Assembly: GCA_003854985.1 (NCBI GenBank)
Contig: RQOG01000006.1
Location: 186,001-250,000, forward strand
Direction of reading: 5' to 3'
DNA: 64,000 nt
Source: Calditrichota bacterium
Lineage (GTDB): Bacteria > Calditrichota > Calditrichia > Calditrichales > Calditrichaceae
Under the pieces are notes generated by a model. It made no database searches, had not been told where the DNA came from, and worked only from the letters and a program-made list of their open reading frames with translations. This document shows, in pieces, positions 18,084 through 26,902 of this stretch. Positions within the stretch are counted from its first letter, which is position 1; each line of letters begins with the position of its first letter. The position numbers were made by a program, and so were the translations under genes.

Positions 18084-19964
18084 ATGAAATCGAAAACTAC
18101 AACGAAAATTATTATCATACTGGCGGTTCTTGCTTTGGCTTTATATCTGTTATATCCGACTTATGAATATAATTTATTATCGGATGCCGAGAAGGATCGC
18201 AGGGAGTTGGAGAACCAGAAAGAATTCATGGATCTGAAAGGCAAATCATTAAACCTGGGTCTGGATTTACAGGGCGGTATGCATGTTGTGCTGGAAGTTG
18301 ATATAAAAGAATTGCTGGATAAGCTGGCAAAGAATAAGGACGAAGCCTTTACCAAAGCCCTGGAAGAGACAGAAAACCAGGTCAGCGTTTCCGATGAGGA
18401 TTTTGTAACCGTATTTAATGAAAAACTCAATCAAAGAAACGTTAAAATTACCCGCTATTTTTCCAGCGCCGAAAACAGAACGGAAGACCAGGTAATCGGT
18501 TTTTTACGCGAGCAGACCGAAGAAGCCGTGGATCGTTCCAAGGAAATTTTAAGCAACCGCGTTGATGAATTCGGCGTTACCGAACCAATTATACAAAAAC
18601 AGGGCGACCGCAGAATCATTATCGAACTTGCCGGGGTAAAAAATCCTACCAGAGTCCGGCAGTTGATCGGTCGTACGGCGCTTCTTGAGTTTAAACTGCT
18701 TAAGGAAAATACGATTACCGGACCTGTTGCAGAGAAAATTAATGAGTTTATTCTTTCCAAAATATCGCCTCAGGATACCGTAAAATCAGAAACAGCAGAA
18801 AAGGATACTACAAAAACAAGCCTGGAAGACATGTTCGGCATAGACGAAACGGATTCAACAAAAGAAACGGCGGTAACACAAGAGGATACCACAATCAATT
18901 TATTTGAGGAAAATCTGTTTTTCCTGGATCCGCGCGATAAACAATCTTTATTGGTTCCCATGGAAAAGGAACAGAAGTTTAAAGAAATAATAAAAATGCC
19001 GGAAGTTGAAAAAATTATTTATGATGTGGCCGGCAGCGGCGAATTTATCTGGTCGGCTAAACCGGTGATAAATGATCAGTATTACGTCGTGTATTTTGTA
19101 AATAAAAATGTTGAGCTGAGCGGGTCCACCATCACGGACGCCTATCCGCAGTCCGGCAGTGCCAATGATCCATCATCCATAGGTAAATTTGAAGTTTCAC
19201 TAACTATGAACGATGAAGGGGCGCGTATTTTTTCCAGGGTAAGCGGAGCGAACATTGGCAAACGTCTGGCAATTATTCTGGATAATAAAGTGTTTCTGGC
19301 GCCGACACTCCAGGTAAAAATAACCAATGGCCGGGCCAGAATTACCGGTTTGGAATCTATGGAAGAGGCCAAAGATATAGCCATCGTACTAAAAGCCGGT
19401 GCACTGCCCGCTCCGGTGAAGATCATGGAAGAAAGAACGGTCGGACCATCTCTTGGTAAAGATTCCATAAACGCCGGCAGTTATTCGGCGATTTTGGGCT
19501 TATGTCTGGTAGTCCTGTTTATGATATTTTATTATAAATTATCCGGTATTATTGCGGATTTGGCTTTGGTGCTGAACATTATTTTTATTATGGCGGTTAT
19601 GGCCTATTTTCATGCTACACTTACCATGCCTGGTATTGCCGGTATCATTTTAACGATCGGTATGGCCGTGGATGCCAATGTGTTAATTTTCGAGCGCATC
19701 CGGGAAGAACAGAGAAAAGGCAAAACCATTCGGGCCAGCCTGGATATTGGATACGGTAAGGCTTTTATTACGATTTTAGACGCCAACGTAACAACCTTTA
19801 TCGCCGGTCTGGTATTATATACATACGGTTCCGGCCCTATTCAGGGATTTGCGTTAACTCTGATGATCGGTATTGTGGCCAGTATGTTTACGGCAATCTT
19901 TGTTTCCAGGGTAATTTTTGATTTTACTCTGGAGAAAAAATGGATGAAGAAACTGAGCATCTGA
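18084..19964 (+). CDS. secD: protein translocase subunit SecD
   Basis: RND-like Sec accessory subunit that uses the proton-motive force to pull proteins across the inner membrane. The 626-residue protein has an N-terminal membrane helix, then LGLDLQGGMHVVLEVD. The large periplasmic domain contains a Thr/Asp/Glu-rich low-complexity stretch at about residues 230-275. Five C-terminal helices include the conserved GMAVDANVLIFERIREE. AGGAGG lies 13 bases before the ATG, a rather long spacing. secF follows after 32 bases. Confidence 0.96.
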   Translation: MKSKTTTKIIIILAVLALALYLLYPTYEYNLLSDAEKDRRELENQKEFMDLKGKSLNLGLDLQGGMHVVLEVDIKELLDKLAKNKDEAFTKALEETENQVSVSDEDFVTVFNEKLNQRNVKITRYFSSAENRTEDQVIGFLREQTEEAVDRSKEILSNRVDEFGVTEPIIQKQGDRRIIIELAGVKNPTRVRQLIGRTALLEFKLLKENTITGPVAEKINEFILSKISPQDTVKSETAEKDTTKTSLEDMFGIDETDSTKETAVTQEDTTINLFEENLFFLDPRDKQSLLVPMEKEQKFKEIIKMPEVEKIIYDVAGSGEFIWSAKPVINDQYYVVYFVNKNVELSGSTITDAYPQSGSANDPSSIGKFEVSLTMNDEGARIFSRVSGANIGKRLAIILDNKVFLAPTLQVKITNGRARITGLESMEEAKDIAIVLKAGALPAPVKIMEERTVGPSLGKDSINAGSYSAILGLCLVVLFMIFYYKLSGIIADLALVLNIIFIMAVMAYFHATLTMPGIAGIILTIGMAVDANVLIFERIREEQRKGKTIRASLDIGYGKAFITILDANVTTFIAGLVLYTYGSGPIQGFALTLMIGIVASMFTAIFVSRVIFDFTLEKKWMKKLSI

Positions 19965-19996
19965 TCGAAACGGAAGCGAGAGGAGAAATATAAAAA

Positions 19997-20890
19997 ATGC
20001 AGATATTCACAGATACAAACTTTCAATTTATAAAGGTAAGAAAGACCGGTTATATGATAAGCGGCGCCTTGATCGTGTTATCAATCATTTCACTGATACT
20101 GCACGGAGGCCCGAAATACAATATCGATTTTACCGGAGGCACGCTGGTGCATTTAAAATTTGAACAACCGGTAAAAATTGAGGAATTGCGTAAGGCCCTG
20201 AGCACTCACGGCTATGGCGAAGCGGAAATAAAGCATTTTGGCAGCGAAGATGAAGTAGCCATTCGTGCAGGCCTTCAACGGACAGCAGAAGAACTGTCAA
20301 CAAAAATGGAAGAAGTCATTCGCGAAGCCATACCTGATAATAAATTTGAAGTGCAGCGTGTGGAAAAAGTGGGACCTAAAATCGGCCAGGAACTGGTTTT
20401 TGATACCTTAAAAGCAATCGGCTGGGCCATGCTGCTGATTCTGCTATATATCATGTGGCGGTTTGAATTTAAATTTTCGGTCGGTGCGGTGGCGGCTCTT
20501 GCGCATGATATCATTATCACGCTTGGCGTTTTTTCCATTTTCGATATAGAAATTTCTTCACCGATTATTGCGGCCATATTGACGATTGTGGGATATTCTT
20601 TAAATGACACCATTGTTGTTTATGACCGCATCCGGGAAAATTTAAAGACTACCAAAAGAAACCTTGATCAGCTTGCCGAAACGGTAAACTTTAGTATCAA
20701 TGAGACGTTAAGCCGCACCATTATTACTTCTGGAACTACTCTACTGGTGGTTATAGTGCTCTACTTTTTCGGCGGTGAAGTGCTGCGTTCTTTTGCCCTG
20801 GCTTTAATCGTAGGTATAGTGATTGGTACATATTCTTCCATATTTGTGGCCAGCCCGATTGTAGTGGACTGGAATACAAAGAAAGCATAA
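19997..20890 (+). CDS. secF: protein translocase subunit SecF
   Basis: Partner of SecD, 297 residues. It has an N-terminal helix, then YNIDFTGGTLVHLKF in the periplasmic head. Five membrane helices follow, with the signature VGYSLNDTIVVYDRIREN and the C-terminal FALALIVGIVIGTYSSIFVASP. AGGAGAAAT precedes the ATG. It is separate from secD rather than fused, and co-transcribed with it. Confidence 0.96.
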   Translation: MQIFTDTNFQFIKVRKTGYMISGALIVLSIISLILHGGPKYNIDFTGGTLVHLKFEQPVKIEELRKALSTHGYGEAEIKHFGSEDEVAIRAGLQRTAEELSTKMEEVIREAIPDNKFEVQRVEKVGPKIGQELVFDTLKAIGWAMLLILLYIMWRFEFKFSVGAVAALAHDIIITLGVFSIFDIEISSPIIAAILTIVGYSLNDTIVVYDRIRENLKTTKRNLDQLAETVNFSINETLSRTIITSGTTLLVVIVLYFFGGEVLRSFALALIVGIVIGTYSSIFVASPIVVDWNTKKA

Positions 20891-20909
20891 ATAAAAAAAG
20901 GATAGAATT

Positions 20910-21248
20910 ATGGATGTTCGGGTTACAGAAGAAAAAGGCATAGTCATCATCAGTCTGGCCGGTAAAATAATGGGCGGACCGGAAGCCGGGCAAATTAATG
21001 ACAGCATTAATTCCCTGATTGAAAAAGGAAAGACAAAGATCATTATCGACCTTGAAAAGGTTGATTTAATGAACAGTTCCGGATTAGGCATTTTGATCGG
21101 GGCTGTGACCACATTAAAAAATAACAATGGAAAACTATGTCTTATCAATACTTCTGACCGGATCAGGAATCTTTTAAGGATTACCAAGCTTGAACGGGTA
21201 TTTGAAATTAAACCCGATCTGGAAGCCGCCTTAAGTATCATGCAATAA
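20910..21248 (+). CDS. STAS-domain anti-sigma factor antagonist
   Basis: A 112-residue single STAS domain of the SpoIIAA/RsbV type. It carries the phosphorylatable serine in LMNSSGLG (about Ser57), the site at which a partner anti-sigma kinase would control it. No matching RsbW/SpoIIAB kinase or sigma factor is in the window. It follows secF by 19 bases and is closed by a terminator, so it is probably the last gene of the sec transcript. Confidence 0.88.
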   Translation: MDVRVTEEKGIVIISLAGKIMGGPEAGQINDSINSLIEKGKTKIIIDLEKVDLMNSSGLGILIGAVTTLKNNNGKLCLINTSDRIRNLLRITKLERVFEIKPDLEAALSIMQ

Positions 21249-21270
21249 AAAGGATGCAATTATAAGTATC

Positions 21271-21310
21271 GGGTGGCTGGTCTTTCGATTGACAAACCAC
21301 CCTTTTTATT
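21271..21310 (+). terminator. intrinsic terminator after the secD-secF-STAS unit
   Basis: A GGGTGG/CCACCC stem with a 20-base loop that can pair further internally (GTC/GAC), followed by TTTTT. Confidence 0.75.
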
Positions 21311-21349
21311 GTAGAATATTTCACTGAAATACAGTATTTATTATTCACT

Positions 21350-22240
21350 ATGAAAACAAAAAAACAAAATTATCTTTACAGTCTTTTAAATATTTTCCTG
21401 ATTTTTTTTTTAATTAATCATACAAAAGCGGCTGATCATCAAAAATCTTTTCAGCCGGACATTCAGATTGTATTTATATCCAATTTAAACGGTGTAATTG
21501 AAAATTGTAACTGCGGTCATCCTCCGCTGGGCGGTTTAAATTATATTTCAACCATAATTGATTCCTTACGGCAACAGAATAAGGAACTGGTTTTTATCGA
21601 TGGGGGGGACTTCTCGAATCCATATCCTTTTGCAGAGATAAATGAGGCCGTTCTTGAGATTTATAAAATTTTACAGCCGGATATAATCGCTTTGGGTGAA
21701 CAGGAATTCATCGAAGGCAAAGAATACTTTAATAAAATCATTTCCGCTTTTGGCAAAAAGATACTTGCGACCAATCTGACGGTTACGCGCGCAACTCTGA
21801 ACGAAACCCTTAAACTCAAGTCTTTAAATGTACTTTCTTACATGGATGAGAGCACCTTAAGAGAAGTAAATGAGGACATGGGATGGCGTTTTAATAATAC
21901 GGTGTTTGAAAAATTATATTCCGGATTAAAGGATTCTGAAATTAATATTCTTGTCTATCACGGTACGTTAAAAAAACTGGAATTATTTCTAAAGAAATAT
22001 GTTAAATTCAATTTGGTATTATTATCTCATGATTATAAAGAAGGCCTTATCTCTTTCAATTCGCCGGTCATTGTGGGCGGCGGCGCCGACGGCGAACATT
22101 TGATGGATATAAAAATAAATAAGAATAATAAATCTGCGGACATTATGGTAGATATGATCCCTGTTTCAAAAAACCGCAAATCTGATCCCAGAGTGGAAAA
22201 AATTATAGCCTTATATCATGACCAGGTGAAAACTAAATAG
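21350..22240 (+). CDS. exported metallophosphatase/5'-nucleotidase-like protein
   Basis: 296 residues with a signal peptide ending near AADH. The mature part resembles the metallophosphatase domain of UshA-like 5'-nucleotidases: IQIVFISNLNGVIENCNCGH, PLGGLNYI, then FIDGGDFSNP and IIALGEQEFIEG. The cysteine-rich NCNCG segment followed by GGL is a known variant in exported proteins of deltaproteobacteria and FCB bacteria. The usual Asp-x-His metal pair at the first strand is not obvious (SNLNG). The usual Gly-Asn-His-Glu reads GEQEF. Activity is therefore uncertain. It lacks the C-terminal nucleotidase domain. Confidence 0.65.
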   Translation: MKTKKQNYLYSLLNIFLIFFLINHTKAADHQKSFQPDIQIVFISNLNGVIENCNCGHPPLGGLNYISTIIDSLRQQNKELVFIDGGDFSNPYPFAEINEAVLEIYKILQPDIIALGEQEFIEGKEYFNKIISAFGKKILATNLTVTRATLNETLKLKSLNVLSYMDESTLREVNEDMGWRFNNTVFEKLYSGLKDSEINILVYHGTLKKLELFLKKYVKFNLVLLSHDYKEGLISFNSPVIVGGGADGEHLMDIKINKNNKSADIMVDMIPVSKNRKSDPRVEKIIALYHDQVKTK

Positions 22241-22251
22241 GAGAAAGCGCC

Positions 22252-23280
22252 ATAGAAAGCAGTGTTATTGTAAAAGAAGCTATTTCAAAATTAATGAACG
22301 GCAAAAACCTGAGCCGGGACGAAAGCCGGATTGTCATGAACGAGATCATGGAGGGCAGGGCAACGGACGCCCAGATATCCGCTTATCTGGTAGCCTTAAG
22401 GATGAAAGGCGAGACGACGGATGAAATTGCCGGGTCCGCCGAAGCTTTGAAAAAAAACACGTCCCAGATAACCCTGAATCAGGAAAAGATTGTGGATATA
22501 AGCGGGACAGGCGGAGATAATTTAAATACATTCAATATTTCAACTTCTGCGGCCATAACGGCGGCCGGCGCCGGGATTAAAGTAGCTAAACATGGAAAGC
22601 GTTCGATAACCACCAAATGCGGTAGCGCCGATATCCTTAAATTGCTGGGCGTTAAAATCGATCTTGGCGAGACGGCAATAAATAAATGTCTTGCGGAAAT
22701 TGGCCTTGCTTTTATTTTTGCGCCTAAGTTTCAGTCAACCTGGCCTTACGTGGTTGGCCCCCGTCGGGAAATAGGTTCCCGCACTATCTTAAATTTACTT
22801 AGCACCATGATTCAGCCGGTACGAATTAAAAGACAGGTTATCGGCGTATATGACCAGACGCTGATGGCCAAAGTTATCGATGCCCTGCGGGAATTAGGGG
22901 CGGAACATGTTATGGCCGTGCATGGCGAAGACGGGTTGGATGAAATAACCATCAGCGGAAAAACAAAGGTATTGGAACTTATTGAAAACGATATATATGA
23001 ATATGAAATTAAACCGGAAGACTTTGGACTTTCCACCGCGCCTCTGTCGGCGATTCAGACGGAAAGCTGTGAAGAAAACGAGAAAATAATAGAAAATGTG
23101 CTTAATAACATTCCGGGTCCCGCTCTGAATATTGTGCTTTTGAATGCAGCCGCATTGATAAAGGTAGGCGGTATGGTGGAATCCATAAGCGAAGGAATTG
23201 AAAAAGCAAAAAAATCAATTGAAACGGGAGCGGCGCGGGAAATATTAAACAAGTTAATTAAAATGACCAATTCGTTTTAA
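22252..23280 (+). CDS. divergent anthranilate phosphoribosyltransferase-like protein (TrpD family), probable AUA start
   Basis: Phosphoribosyltransferase of the TrpD fold. The PRPP site ISGTGGD (85-89) and NISTSAA are canonical, as are the metal-binding GEDGLDE residues. The anthranilate side is altered: KHGNR reads KHGKR (116 is Lys), the HHPAMKH-type segment reads FQSTWPYV, and the GPLxNP loop reads STMIQP. The first ATG (22294) would remove 14 residues of the conserved N-terminal helix. ATA at 22252 has AGGAGA seven bases upstream and restores SSVIVKEAISKLMNG, so I take an AUA start. No other trp gene is nearby; chorismate mutase follows. Confidence 0.72.
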   Translation: MESSVIVKEAISKLMNGKNLSRDESRIVMNEIMEGRATDAQISAYLVALRMKGETTDEIAGSAEALKKNTSQITLNQEKIVDISGTGGDNLNTFNISTSAAITAAGAGIKVAKHGKRSITTKCGSADILKLLGVKIDLGETAINKCLAEIGLAFIFAPKFQSTWPYVVGPRREIGSRTILNLLSTMIQPVRIKRQVIGVYDQTLMAKVIDALRELGAEHVMAVHGEDGLDEITISGKTKVLELIENDIYEYEIKPEDFGLSTAPLSAIQTESCEENEKIIENVLNNIPGPALNIVLLNAAALIKVGGMVESISEGIEKAKKSIETGAAREILNKLIKMTNSF

Positions 23281-23317
23281 AGCCGGATTTTAAGCATAAA
23301 CGTATAAGGGGCCTCGA

Positions 23318-23626
23318 TTGGATGAGAGGGAGAAAAAAATAATCGCCTACCGGCAAAAAATTGATGACATCGATGCAAAAATTGTTAAATTGCTGAACAG
23401 TCGCGCTAAATATGCTGATTCCATAGGACGGATTAAACGCAGCATGAATCTCCCGGTATATGTTCCGAGCAGAGAGGAAGATGTTATTGCCAATGTGCAG
23501 GCGCAGAATCCGGGGCCTTTAAGTGATGAGGCTGTCCGCCGGCTTTATGAACGTATCATTGATGAATCACGGCGTCTCGAAAAAGAAAATTATGAGACGG
23601 GTAAAAGAGAAAAGCAAAAAAAATAA
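23318..23626 (+). CDS. chorismate mutase (AroQ type), TTG start
   Basis: A 102-residue all-helical chorismate mutase, which converts chorismate to prephenate. It shows the AroQ pattern: YRQKIDDIDAKIVKLLNSRA, RIKRSMNLPVYVPSREEDV, then LYERIIDESRRLEKE. TTG is the start: AAGGGG lies six bases upstream and no ATG is available before conserved sequence. It stands alone, without a fused prephenate dehydratase or DAHP synthase. It follows the TrpD-like gene by 37 bases. Confidence 0.88.
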   Translation: MDEREKKIIAYRQKIDDIDAKIVKLLNSRAKYADSIGRIKRSMNLPVYVPSREEDVIANVQAQNPGPLSDEAVRRLYERIIDESRRLEKENYETGKREKQKK

Positions 23627-23629
23627 TTT

Positions 23630-24667
23630 ATGTCCGGTATTCAAAAAAGTATCTTAGTGGTAATTTTTTTATTGCCATTTTTAATCTGCGATATTATCAA
23701 TTATTTTTCGATGCCGGAAACGGAAACCATGCAAACACGGGAAACCATTCTGATTCCCAGAGGAGCCACTTTGCAGCAGATTGCCGATACATTGGCAGCT
23801 TATCAACTGATACGATATAGAAATGTTTTCATCTCCTGGACAATCGCTCTGCGATATGAGAATAAGCTTCAGGCCGGACTTTTTACCGTGCCGCATGGTT
23901 TGAATTATGTACAGCTCATCTATTATCTTTCCAAACCGGTTCCGGAAGAGCTGAAAGTAACGCTGATCGAAGGCTGGGATATCAATGAATTTGCTTATAA
24001 GTTGGAACGAAAACTCGATATTAATGCGGCCCGGTTTATTGAATTGTGCCGGGATACCGCTTTTATTCGCGAATTAGGACTGGAAACGAATTCATTAATC
24101 GGCTATCTTCTGCCCGAGACATATTCTTTTTACTGGGGTATGAAAGAAAAAGAGTTGATAAAATTTCTGGTTGGCAGAACGCTAAAAATATTTGATGATG
24201 ACAGCGTAAAAAGGCAACTGGCGCAAATGAAAATGACTATTCATCAAACGCTGACATTGGCTTCCATAGTGGAAGGGGAGGCTATTCTGGATGAGGAAAG
24301 GCCTGTCATTGCTTCGGTTTATTATAATCGTCTGGCGATAGGAATGAGATTGCAGGCGGATCCTACGATTCAGTTTATCATAGATGGTCCTCCGCGCAGA
24401 TTGTTAACCAGAGATCTGGCTGTTGATTCTCCATATAATACCTATTTATATTCCGGATTGCCGCCTGGTCCGATTAATAATCCGGGCAAAGAATCCATAT
24501 TAGCGTCAATATATCCGGCTCAGACAAAATATCTGTATTTTGTGGCGGATGGAAATGGCGGACATATATTCAGCAGAACCAATGCGGAACATGCCCGGGC
24601 CAAAGCCGAATTCGATAAAATCCGAAGAAAGGTACGACTGCAGAAAAAACTGGAGAGCCAAAACTGA
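23630..24667 (+). CDS. mltG: endolytic murein transglycosylase MltG
   Basis: Inner-membrane YceG-family enzyme that cuts nascent glycan strands and helps set their length. The 345-residue protein has one N-terminal membrane helix. A LysM-like subdomain (TILIPRGATLQQIADTLAAYQ) follows, then the catalytic domain with the Glu in TLASIVEGEA (about E215). The usual KET is GEA here. The QADPTIQFI, SPYNTYLYSGLPPGPINNPG and YLYFVADGNGGHIFS segments are intact. The stop overlaps the helicase ATG by one base (TGATG). Confidence 0.95.
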   Translation: MSGIQKSILVVIFLLPFLICDIINYFSMPETETMQTRETILIPRGATLQQIADTLAAYQLIRYRNVFISWTIALRYENKLQAGLFTVPHGLNYVQLIYYLSKPVPEELKVTLIEGWDINEFAYKLERKLDINAARFIELCRDTAFIRELGLETNSLIGYLLPETYSFYWGMKEKELIKFLVGRTLKIFDDDSVKRQLAQMKMTIHQTLTLASIVEGEAILDEERPVIASVYYNRLAIGMRLQADPTIQFIIDGPPRRLLTRDLAVDSPYNTYLYSGLPPGPINNPGKESILASIYPAQTKYLYFVADGNGGHIFSRTNAEHARAKAEFDKIRRKVRLQKKLESQN

Positions 24668-26886
24668 TGAAATCGATTCTTGAAAATCTGAATGAAGTGC
24701 AACGGGAAGCTGTTCAGCAAACTGAAGGGCCTGTATTGATTTTGGCCGGCGCAGGCAGCGGGAAAACAAGAACGCTCAGCTACCGCGTCGCTTATTTGAT
24801 GGATAGTAATAAAGTTGATCCTGCCCATATTTTAGCGGTTACTTTTACCAATAAAGCGGCGCGTGAAATGCGAAACAGAATTGAAGCTTTGGTCGGGAAC
24901 AGATTGTCCGCTTTATGGATTGGTACGTTTCATAGCATCTGCGCCAGAATTTTACGGATTGAATCCGAACATTTGGGTTATTCTAAAAACTTTACGATTT
25001 ATGATGTTGACGAACAGGTGAGGGCGCTCAAAAAGATCATTGGCTTACTCAGCATTCCCCAGCAGCTCTATTCTCCGAAAATGATCCAGAATCGTCTTTC
25101 CAGGATAAAAAATCAGTTTCTTTATCCCGAGGATCGGGAACAGGGCAAACCCGCCGATGAACTGGATATATATATGCCCGATATTTACAGACGCTATCAG
25201 AACTATATCATAGAAAACAATGCGCTGGATTTTGACGATCTGCTTATGAAGCCTATCGAATTATTTGAGCGTTTTCCTGAAATCCGAAAAAAGTATGCCA
25301 ATAAATTTAAATATGTTCTGGTCGATGAGTATCAGGACACCAATCATGCCCAGTATCTGTTCATCAAAAAGCTTGTATCCGGGCATCATAATATTTGTGT
25401 AGTGGGGGATGAGGATCAGTCTATCTACGGCTGGCGGGGAGCGGATATAAACAATATTCTTAATTTCAGCCGCGATTTTCCCGATGCCAAAATATTCAAA
25501 ATGGAAGAAAATTATCGTTCGAATGGTAAAATACTTGCTGCAGCCAATGCGGTAGTGGAAAATAATAAAGCCCGTATCGGCAAAAAACTATGGACGAATA
25601 AGCCTGCAGGCGATAAAGTCAGCCTGTTCTGCGCCGTCGATGACAGGGAAGAAACAAAACATATCGTGGATATTATTCACGATCAGATGTTCACCCACAA
25701 ACGCAGTTTTAAAGATATGGCCGTCCTTTACCGCACAAATGCCCAAAGCAGAATTTTTGAAGATGCTTTACGGAAAAATGCCATTAATTATACGATTGTC
25801 GGCGGCGTAAAATTTTTCGAACGAAAGGAAATAAAAGATCTGCTGGCCTATCTGAAACTGATTGTTAATCCCCATGACAGCGTTTCTCTCAAACGGATTG
25901 TAAATTTTCCTTTGCGGGGTATCGGAGAAATTACCGTTAACAAAATCGAGAAATTTGCTGAAATAGAAAATATTATCCTTTTCGAAGCTATGGGCCGGGT
26001 TGATGAAATTGCCGCGATTTCTCCGGCAATGGGCGCCCGTGTTGTGGAGTTTTATAAGCTCATTAAAAGCTTTATCGGTTTAAGTTCCGAAATGTCGCCC
26101 GTGGAATTAGTTTCCACTCTGGCATCGGAAACCGGCATTTTAAATCATTATAAAACCGAATATGATCAATATGAAAGTGAAAGCCGGGTAAGCAATATCA
26201 GGGAACTTTTCAGAAGCGTGGAAGAGTTTACAGAGGAAAAAAATAAAGACGGTAAACCGGCCACGATTTCGGATTATCTGGAAGAAGTGAGCCTGCTGAC
26301 CGATGTGGATACCTGGAATTCCAATAATAACGCCGTAACGTTAATGACCCTGCACTCGGCAAAAGGGCTGGAATTTCCGGTGGTATGCATTACTGGAATG
26401 GAAATGGGCGTTCTGCCGCTGCAGAGGAATACGGCGGATATGGAAGAACTTGAAGAGGAGAGAAGACTTTTGTATGTGGGAATGACACGAGCCCAGGAAA
26501 AGCTGTACCTCAGTTATGCAAAGACCCGTAAGAAATTTAACAATGTGGTCGACTCTGTGGCGTCATTATTTATCGATGAAATACCGGTTGATTTGATTGA
26601 ATCCGGAACCGAAGCATTAAGCCAGCGGGAGACAATTAAAAAGAATCGTTCATCGGCCCGCAGAAAAAAAATTCAGTCCTACTTTCAGGCAGGGCAATCC
26701 TCTCAGGAAGCAGATTCCGAGTTTAAGATCGGACAACCGGTTTATCATGCCACGTTTGGAAAAGGTAAAATCAAATGCCTTGAGGGATCGGGCGACAAAA
26801 TGAAAATTACCGTATTTTTCACGGATGAAAATATTGAGAAGAAATTAATTAAAAAATATGCTAATCTAACGCCAATTGAATCGTGA
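24667..26886 (+). CDS. pcrA: UvrD/PcrA-type 3'-5' DNA helicase
   Basis: Superfamily 1A helicase of 739 residues for repair and for clearing replication or transcription conflicts. Walker A is GAGSGKT near residues 28-34. VDEYQDTN, GDEDQSIYGWRGAD, ENYRSN, TLHSAKGLEFPVV and ERRLLYVGMTRAQ are all present in order. The C-terminus has the PcrA/UvrD Tudor-like tail (YHATFGKGKIKCLEG), which binds RNA polymerase in homologues. I cannot firmly separate UvrD from PcrA. It is coupled to mltG by a one-base overlap. Confidence 0.94.
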   Translation: MKSILENLNEVQREAVQQTEGPVLILAGAGSGKTRTLSYRVAYLMDSNKVDPAHILAVTFTNKAAREMRNRIEALVGNRLSALWIGTFHSICARILRIESEHLGYSKNFTIYDVDEQVRALKKIIGLLSIPQQLYSPKMIQNRLSRIKNQFLYPEDREQGKPADELDIYMPDIYRRYQNYIIENNALDFDDLLMKPIELFERFPEIRKKYANKFKYVLVDEYQDTNHAQYLFIKKLVSGHHNICVVGDEDQSIYGWRGADINNILNFSRDFPDAKIFKMEENYRSNGKILAAANAVVENNKARIGKKLWTNKPAGDKVSLFCAVDDREETKHIVDIIHDQMFTHKRSFKDMAVLYRTNAQSRIFEDALRKNAINYTIVGGVKFFERKEIKDLLAYLKLIVNPHDSVSLKRIVNFPLRGIGEITVNKIEKFAEIENIILFEAMGRVDEIAAISPAMGARVVEFYKLIKSFIGLSSEMSPVELVSTLASETGILNHYKTEYDQYESESRVSNIRELFRSVEEFTEEKNKDGKPATISDYLEEVSLLTDVDTWNSNNNAVTLMTLHSAKGLEFPVVCITGMEMGVLPLQRNTADMEELEEERRLLYVGMTRAQEKLYLSYAKTRKKFNNVVDSVASLFIDEIPVDLIESGTEALSQRETIKKNRSSARRKKIQSYFQAGQSSQEADSEFKIGQPVYHATFGKGKIKCLEGSGDKMKITVFFTDENIEKKLIKKYANLTPIES

Positions 26887-26902
26887 ATACAGGTAAATAA
26901 TC

